NCBI GenBank assembly: GCA_031288955.1
Contig: JAITQJ010000010.1
Location: forward strand, 1-9,108
Length of the DNA: 9,108 nt
Direction of reading: 5' to 3'
From: Planctomycetaceae bacterium
GTDB lineage: Bacteria; Planctomycetota; Planctomycetia; Pirellulales; Thermoguttaceae
The notes under the pieces are model-generated. The model had not been told where the DNA came from and did not search any database. It was given only the letters and a program-made list of their open reading frames with translations. Position numbers and translations under genes: made by a program. Of this stretch, positions 6,051 to 9,108 are shown piece by piece (positions within the stretch are counted from its first letter, which is position 1; the number at the start of each line of letters is the position of its first letter).

Positions 6051-8349
6051 TAATGATGATTGCTCCTTGCGGACACGCAGAGCGGCACTGGTTGCACTTG
6101 GTACATTTGACGGTGTCAATAACGTGCTGCCGGTACGGTATGCCTGTTATTGCTTCAACCGGACAACTCGACCTGCACAACGTGCAGCCGTTGCACCTGT
6201 CCGTTATATTGTATGAAATCAATGACCGGCATTTACCCGCCGGACAACGTCCTTGTAAATGCGATTCGTATTCACTGCGAAAATAACGCAGCGTCGATAA
6301 CACCGGATTCGGTGCCGTCCTGCCAAGACCGCAAAGACTGCCCGCCTGAACTTGCCGCGCCAGCGTTTCCAGTTTTTCTAAATCGCCTTCCTGACCTTCG
6401 CCCTCGCAAATTCTGTCGAGAATGTCCAGCATTCGCCGCGTTCCAATTCGGCAAAACGTGCATTTACCGCAGGACTGCTCCTGCGTAAAACGCAGAAAAT
6501 ATCTCGCAATATCCGCCATACAGTCGTTTTCGTCCAGCACAATCAAACCGCCGCTGCCCATAATCGCCCCAAGACGAGTAAGCGATTCGTAATTGACCGG
6601 CGTATCAAATAACGCCGCCGGAATACAGCCGCCCGACGGTCCGCCGATTTGAATTGCTTTGACCGTTTGAGCCGTTGCACTTAACTCCATAATTTCACGC
6701 AGCGTCATTCCGAGAGGCACCTCGATTAAACCGCCGCGCTGCACTTTACCGGCTAATGCAAAAACCTTCGTCAGAACCGGCGCACTATCGTTTCCGATGC
6801 GGTTGATAATATGCGGCACGAGTGCAAACGTTTCGACATTGTTTATCAGCGTCGGCTTGCCGAAGAGACCGCTCTGTGCCGGATACGGCGGTTTCAGACG
6901 CGGATTGCCCCGCCGCCCTTCGATAGATTCAAGCAATGCCGTCTCTTCGCCGCAGATGAATGCGCCAGCCCCTTCCTTAACCGTCAGCGTCATATCTTGT
7001 CCGGTTATTCCCCGCACATTGCATTGTTCGATAGCATTGCGGACACGTTCAACGGCAAGCGGATATTCCGCACGGATATAAAATATGCCCTGCGCTGCCC
7101 CGACGGCTTTGGCGGCAACCAACATTCCTTCAATGATGCGGAACGGAAACGATTCGAGAAGCATCCTGTCCATAAAAGCCCCTGGGTCGCCTTCATCGCC
7201 GTTGCAAATAACCGTCTTCGGTTCACCGGCAGCATTTTTAACAGCGGTCCATTTTACGTCCGTAGGAAAACCGGCACCGCCGCGTCCCCGCAGACCGGCA
7301 GCCCGAATCGTATCAATGATTTCGTCCGGCTGCATTGCCGCTGCCCGCCGGAATGCTTCAAAACCGCCGTGTGCGGTGTAATCGTCAATATCCGTCGGGT
7401 CGATTTCGCCGCTGTATTCTGTTGCAATGCGGACTTGCGGTTTCAAAAATTGTTCTACCTCAACGCCGGCAGTGTGCAGCGAAAAGCGTTCAAGCGGCGA
7501 TTCAAAAATTTCGCCGCTCCAAATATGCTCCAATGCAGTGTTGAAACGTTTACCGACGCGTTGCCAGAAACGTTTTGCTTTGAAATGCCGGAACAAAATC
7601 GCCGCTACGTCATCGGGCTGTACGCTGCAATAAAACGTCTCGACACCGTTCGGCAGGGCGATTTGCAGCAGCGGCGTTTGGTGGCACATTCCGATACAGC
7701 CGACTCCTTCGATTTGGGCATCGAAACCGAATTCGTTTATCATTCGGACAACTTCATCGCGGACTTTTGCGCTGCCCTGCGCCTGACAACAGGAACCGAG
7801 ACCGATTTTGATTCGTGCCGATGACGTTATCGGTTTCGGGACGGCAAGCGATGCACCAGCACCGCTGATGCCGGCACTCAACTTGATGCTTGCCGATTCT
7901 TCTAACACTGCCGGTACTTTTGCGGCGGTAAGATGTCCGTATGTAATGCCGTCAATCTGGACGACAGGTGCGAGTGTACAACAGCCGAGGCACGCAACTT
8001 GCTGAATCGTGTATTGTTGCCGGACATCGGTATCAGAACCTTCGGGAATGTTGAGCGTTTTCTGAAAGGCTTCGAGAACGCGGTCAGCACCTTTGACGTG
8101 ACACGCCGTTCCTGTACAGACGGAAATGATGTGTTGTCCGACCGGTGTAAGGCGGAATTGCCCGTAAAAAGTGGCAACGCTATAAATATCGGCAAGCGAA
8201 GAGTCCGTTTTTTCGCTGACTTCCCGTAACACTTCTTTCGGCAGATAGCGGTACGTTTTCTGAATATCCTGTAAAATCGGAATCAGCGAATCTTTCGCCG
8301 GCGGATATTTTTGTAAAAGGGTATCTAATTGGCAATCGGCAAGGGACAA
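6037..8349 (-). CDS. NuoE-NuoF-ferredoxin fusion: HydC/HydB-like NADH-oxidising hydrogenase or formate dehydrogenase subunit
   Basis: 770-aa cytoplasmic flavin and iron-sulfur protein that would exchange electrons between NAD(H), FMN and a partner such as an electron-bifurcating [FeFe]-hydrogenase or formate dehydrogenase. Domains: NuoE/HydC thioredoxin-like [2Fe-2S] at about 10-155 (C78, C83, C120, C124); a second thioredoxin-like [2Fe-2S] domain at about 180-250 (C187/C188, C218, C222), as at the N-terminus of HydB/HndC; NuoF at about 300-690 with FMN/NADH segments GRGGAGFP (355-362), NGDEGDPGAFMDR and ICGEETAL, plus the N3-type [4Fe-4S] CGKCTFC (627-633) with C673; then a 2[4Fe-4S] ferredoxin (C719-C729, C749-C759). 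HydC and HydB are usually separate polypeptides; here they are fused. The start is probably TTG at 8349: an in-frame stop lies at 8365-8367 and no ATG intervenes. The C-terminus is finished by MITE copy 2. No catalytic hydrogenase gene is next to it in this window. Confidence 0.95.
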   Translation of the reverse strand: MSLADCQLDTLLQKYPPAKDSLIPILQDIQKTYRYLPKEVLREVSEKTDSSLADIYSVATFYGQFRLTPVGQHIISVCTGTACHVKGADRVLEAFQKTLNIPEGSDTDVRQQYTIQQVACLGCCTLAPVVQIDGITYGHLTAAKVPAVLEESASIKLSAGISGAGASLAVPKPITSSARIKIGLGSCCQAQGSAKVRDEVVRMINEFGFDAQIEGVGCIGMCHQTPLLQIALPNGVETFYCSVQPDDVAAILFRHFKAKRFWQRVGKRFNTALEHIWSGEIFESPLERFSLHTAGVEVEQFLKPQVRIATEYSGEIDPTDIDDYTAHGGFEAFRRAAAMQPDEIIDTIRAAGLRGRGGAGFPTDVKWTAVKNAAGEPKTVICNGDEGDPGAFMDRMLLESFPFRIIEGMLVAAKAVGAAQGIFYIRAEYPLAVERVRNAIEQCNVRGITGQDMTLTVKEGAGAFICGEETALLESIEGRRGNPRLKPPYPAQSGLFGKPTLINNVETFALVPHIINRIGNDSAPVLTKVFALAGKVQRGGLIEVPLGMTLREIMELSATAQTVKAIQIGGPSGGCIPAALFDTPVNYESLTRLGAIMGSGGLIVLDENDCMADIARYFLRFTQEQSCGKCTFCRIGTRRMLDILDRICEGEGQEGDLEKLETLARQVQAGSLCGLGRTAPNPVLSTLRYFRSEYESHLQGRCPAGKCRSLISYNITDRCNGCTLCRSSCPVEAITGIPYRQHVIDTVKCTKCNQCRSACPQGAIIIRLVR

Positions 8350-8366
8350 GGAAAAACCGTTTTTTT

Positions 8367-8387
8367 AATTGAAAATGGAGAATGATA
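8367..8387 (+). repeat. Heptanucleotide repeat array C
   Basis: Three heptads, AATTGAA, AATGGAG and AATGATA, of the same family as arrays A and B. It sits about 18 bp upstream of the TTG start of the hydrogenase-type gene, so in its mRNA leader. Confidence 0.7.
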
Positions 8388-8460
8388 AAGCAAGCGGATA
8401 GGGTAACGGTATTAATCCGCAACTCCATTATTCGCTCTTTACTATCTGTTCATATCCTAT

Positions 8461-8469
8461 AATATACCA
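8461..8469 (-). promoter_or_regulatory. Possible extended -10 promoter of the hydrogenase-type gene
   Basis: Minus strand TGGTATATT fits a TGn extended -10. No convincing -35 lies 17 bp upstream. The predicted leader is about 105 nt and includes heptad array C. Confidence 0.35.
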
Positions 8470-8608
8470 GAAACGTCCTTGATTGGCTTCACGGTTGTTC
8501 TTTGTTTTTAACGGCAATCTTACGTTCGCGGTTTTGAAGTGCGGCGTGTTGACCTTTCCGGCAGTTGCCGCTAATGCAGCGGCGGCGGACAGTTTTTTCA
8601 GAATTTGC

Positions 8609-8636
8609 TTGACAAGGCAAAAAGATAAGGTACAAT
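8609..8636 (+). promoter_or_regulatory. Sigma-70-type promoter of the SHD1 gene
   Basis: Plus strand TTGACA (8609-8614), 16-bp spacer, TACAAT (8631-8636). Transcription would begin near 8643, about 80 nt before the ATG at 8723. It is the only strong plus-strand promoter I see upstream of the right-hand gene. Confidence 0.65.
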
Positions 8637-8722
8637 ACTGTGACGGTGGAAGTTTCTGGAGGTGCATTAAATCGGCACATCAGAACTGAAAACGCTGAAA
8701 TCCCTTATTGTAACCGTTATTT

Positions 8723-9108
8723 ATGTTTAGTCAAACCGACCGACCGACCGACCGACCGACCGACCGACCGACCGACCGACCCGGCAACGGCAAACTGCGC
8801 CGCGGATTCGTTCTGTCTAAATAACTCTAAAAAACCCGCCGTTTCTATTGAACGGGTCTTTCATCCCGCCGGACACAGCGTTTCATTCCGTTTATTCTCT
8901 CTCGTTATGCTGATTGCTGCGTTTGCGGCAGCAGCCGCTCCCTTTGCCGAAGCAAGGGAATGGAAACTCGAAAGCGGTAAAATCACTAGCGGCGAATTCA
9001 TTGAGGTCATTGACGATGAAGGCGTGCAGAAAATCCGCATCAGAAAAGAGGACGGTCAAATAACTCGTGTAAATTTGACATCTCTGTCGGAGGAGGATAG
9101 GAAATTCG
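8723..9108 (+). CDS. Secreted SHD1-domain protein, 5' part; start separated from domain by a tetranucleotide repeat
   Basis: The window's right edge cuts this gene. The domain frame reads RLFSLVMLIAAFAAAAAPFA, a signal peptide with likely cleavage near AEA/RE. It continues REWKLESGKITSGEFIEVI...VNLTSLSEEDRKF, matching the SLA1 homology domain 1 found in many planctomycete secreted proteins. Its molecular role is unknown. The start is unsettled. The ATG at 8907 is in frame but has no Shine-Dalgarno and would leave a signal peptide lacking a basic n-region. The domain frame is in fact open back to 8613, running through the (ACCG)11 tract as a PTDR repeat. The ATG at 8723 enters the tract in another frame and stops at 8822-8824 after 33 codons. 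With one ACCG unit fewer, that ATG joins the signal peptide and domain. GTG codons at 8640/8646, nearly leaderless, are another possibility in the present frame. Confidence 0.7.
8735..8780. repeat. Tetranucleotide microsatellite (ACCG)11
   Basis: Eleven uninterrupted ACCG units plus two further bases. The tract lies 12 bp after the ATG at 8723 and upstream of the SHD1 signal peptide. Read in any frame it gives a tetrapeptide repeat (Pro-Thr-Asp-Arg), so length changes alter frame without creating stops inside the tract. Confidence 0.95.

Larger units (their letters stand above)
8350..8722. other. Divergent intergenic region
   Basis: 373 bp between the minus-strand hydrogenase-type gene and the plus-strand SHD1 gene. 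It holds heptad array C, a possible extended -10 promoter for the left gene and a clear promoter for the right gene. It also carries a GGAGG (8658-8662) with no conventional start codon 5-9 nt downstream. Short frames in this stretch (for example 8483-8689 and 8428-8667) show no recognisable protein features, and I do not call them genes. Confidence 0.6.

Noticed and set aside
5859..6053. Plus-strand 64-codon frame
   Set aside because: Its last 35 codons are MITE copy 2 and the upstream part overlaps the minus-strand prepilin 2 promoter; no Shine-Dalgarno or protein features.
6811..7824. Plus-strand open frame of 337 codons
   Set aside because: It lies wholly antisense to the NuoF and NuoE domains of the fusion gene, whose motifs are unmistakable. 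The antisense product has no recognisable domain, and it is explained by the codon bias of the real gene.
8180..8428. Minus-strand 82-codon frame overlapping the hydrogenase-type gene start
   Set aside because: Most of it overlaps the NuoE domain in the wrong frame and the product is unlike any family I know. It is mentioned only for its ATG relative to the homopolymer.
8483..8689. Plus-strand 68-codon frame with a hydrophobic N-terminus
   Set aside because: It overlaps the SHD1 promoter and has no Shine-Dalgarno or recognisable domain; composition alone is not enough.
8735..8780. ACCG tract as a CRISPR or iteron-like array
   Set aside because: The units are 4 bp with no spacers and no adjacent cas or replication genes; it is a plain microsatellite.
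8834..8858. Hairpin ACCCG/CGGGT or CCGTT/AACGG as a terminator
   Set aside because: Short stem, only a weak T-run after it, and it lies inside the open frame leading to the SHD1 signal peptide, so a terminator is unlikely.

Overview
The window looks like a piece of a Planctomycetota chromosome. Two genes encode DUF1559-type prepilin-like proteins (signature FTLVELLVVIAIIGILV...LLLPAVQAAREAARRMQC). One encodes a small lipoprotein with a carboxypeptidase-regulatory-like (transthyretin-like) fold, and one begins an SHD1 (SLA1 homology domain 1) protein. These families are typical of, and expanded in, that phylum. A large NADH-linked, iron-sulfur-rich hydrogenase or formate-dehydrogenase-type subunit suggests an anaerobic, fermentative host; this is inference.

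Layout: every gene except the last is on the minus strand, so the transcription order runs from high to low coordinates. Positions 8723-9108 (+) hold the start of a secreted SHD1 protein, cut by the window edge. Positions 6037-8349 (-) hold a 770-aa NuoE/HydC + NuoF/HydB + ferredoxin fusion. Positions 4325-5790 (-) hold DUF1559 prepilin 2, followed at 3784-4173 (-) by the lipoprotein. Positions 2946-3413 (-) hold an RpiB-type isomerase tightly coupled to a GspE/PilB-type ATPase at 1201-2943 (-). Positions 1-1019 (-) hold DUF1559 prepilin 1, which is incomplete. The GspE ATPase is the type of motor that assembles pseudopilins, so the two prepilins are plausible substrates of that machinery.

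The most interesting signal is simple-sequence repeats lying between a start codon and the main reading frame. In prepilin 2 an (AG)11A tract separates a well-formed promoter, Shine-Dalgarno and ATG from the prepilin motif. As written, the frame is off by exactly one dinucleotide. Removing one unit restores a leader that aligns with the intact leader of prepilin 1. In the SHD1 gene an (ACCG)11 tract separates an ATG from the signal peptide and SHD1 domain, and again removal of one unit joins them. The window may therefore hold two phase-variable (contingency) loci controlling envelope or secreted proteins.

Two 105-bp MITE-like elements (15-bp terminal inverted repeats, TA flanks) lie in opposite orientations. 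One of them supplies the last codons and the stop of the hydrogenase-type gene. A heptanucleotide repeat family (AATTGAA/AATGGAN) occurs in three arrays at gene edges. Promoters of the TTGACA-N16/17-TANAAT type are visible upstream of four transcription units or gene starts.
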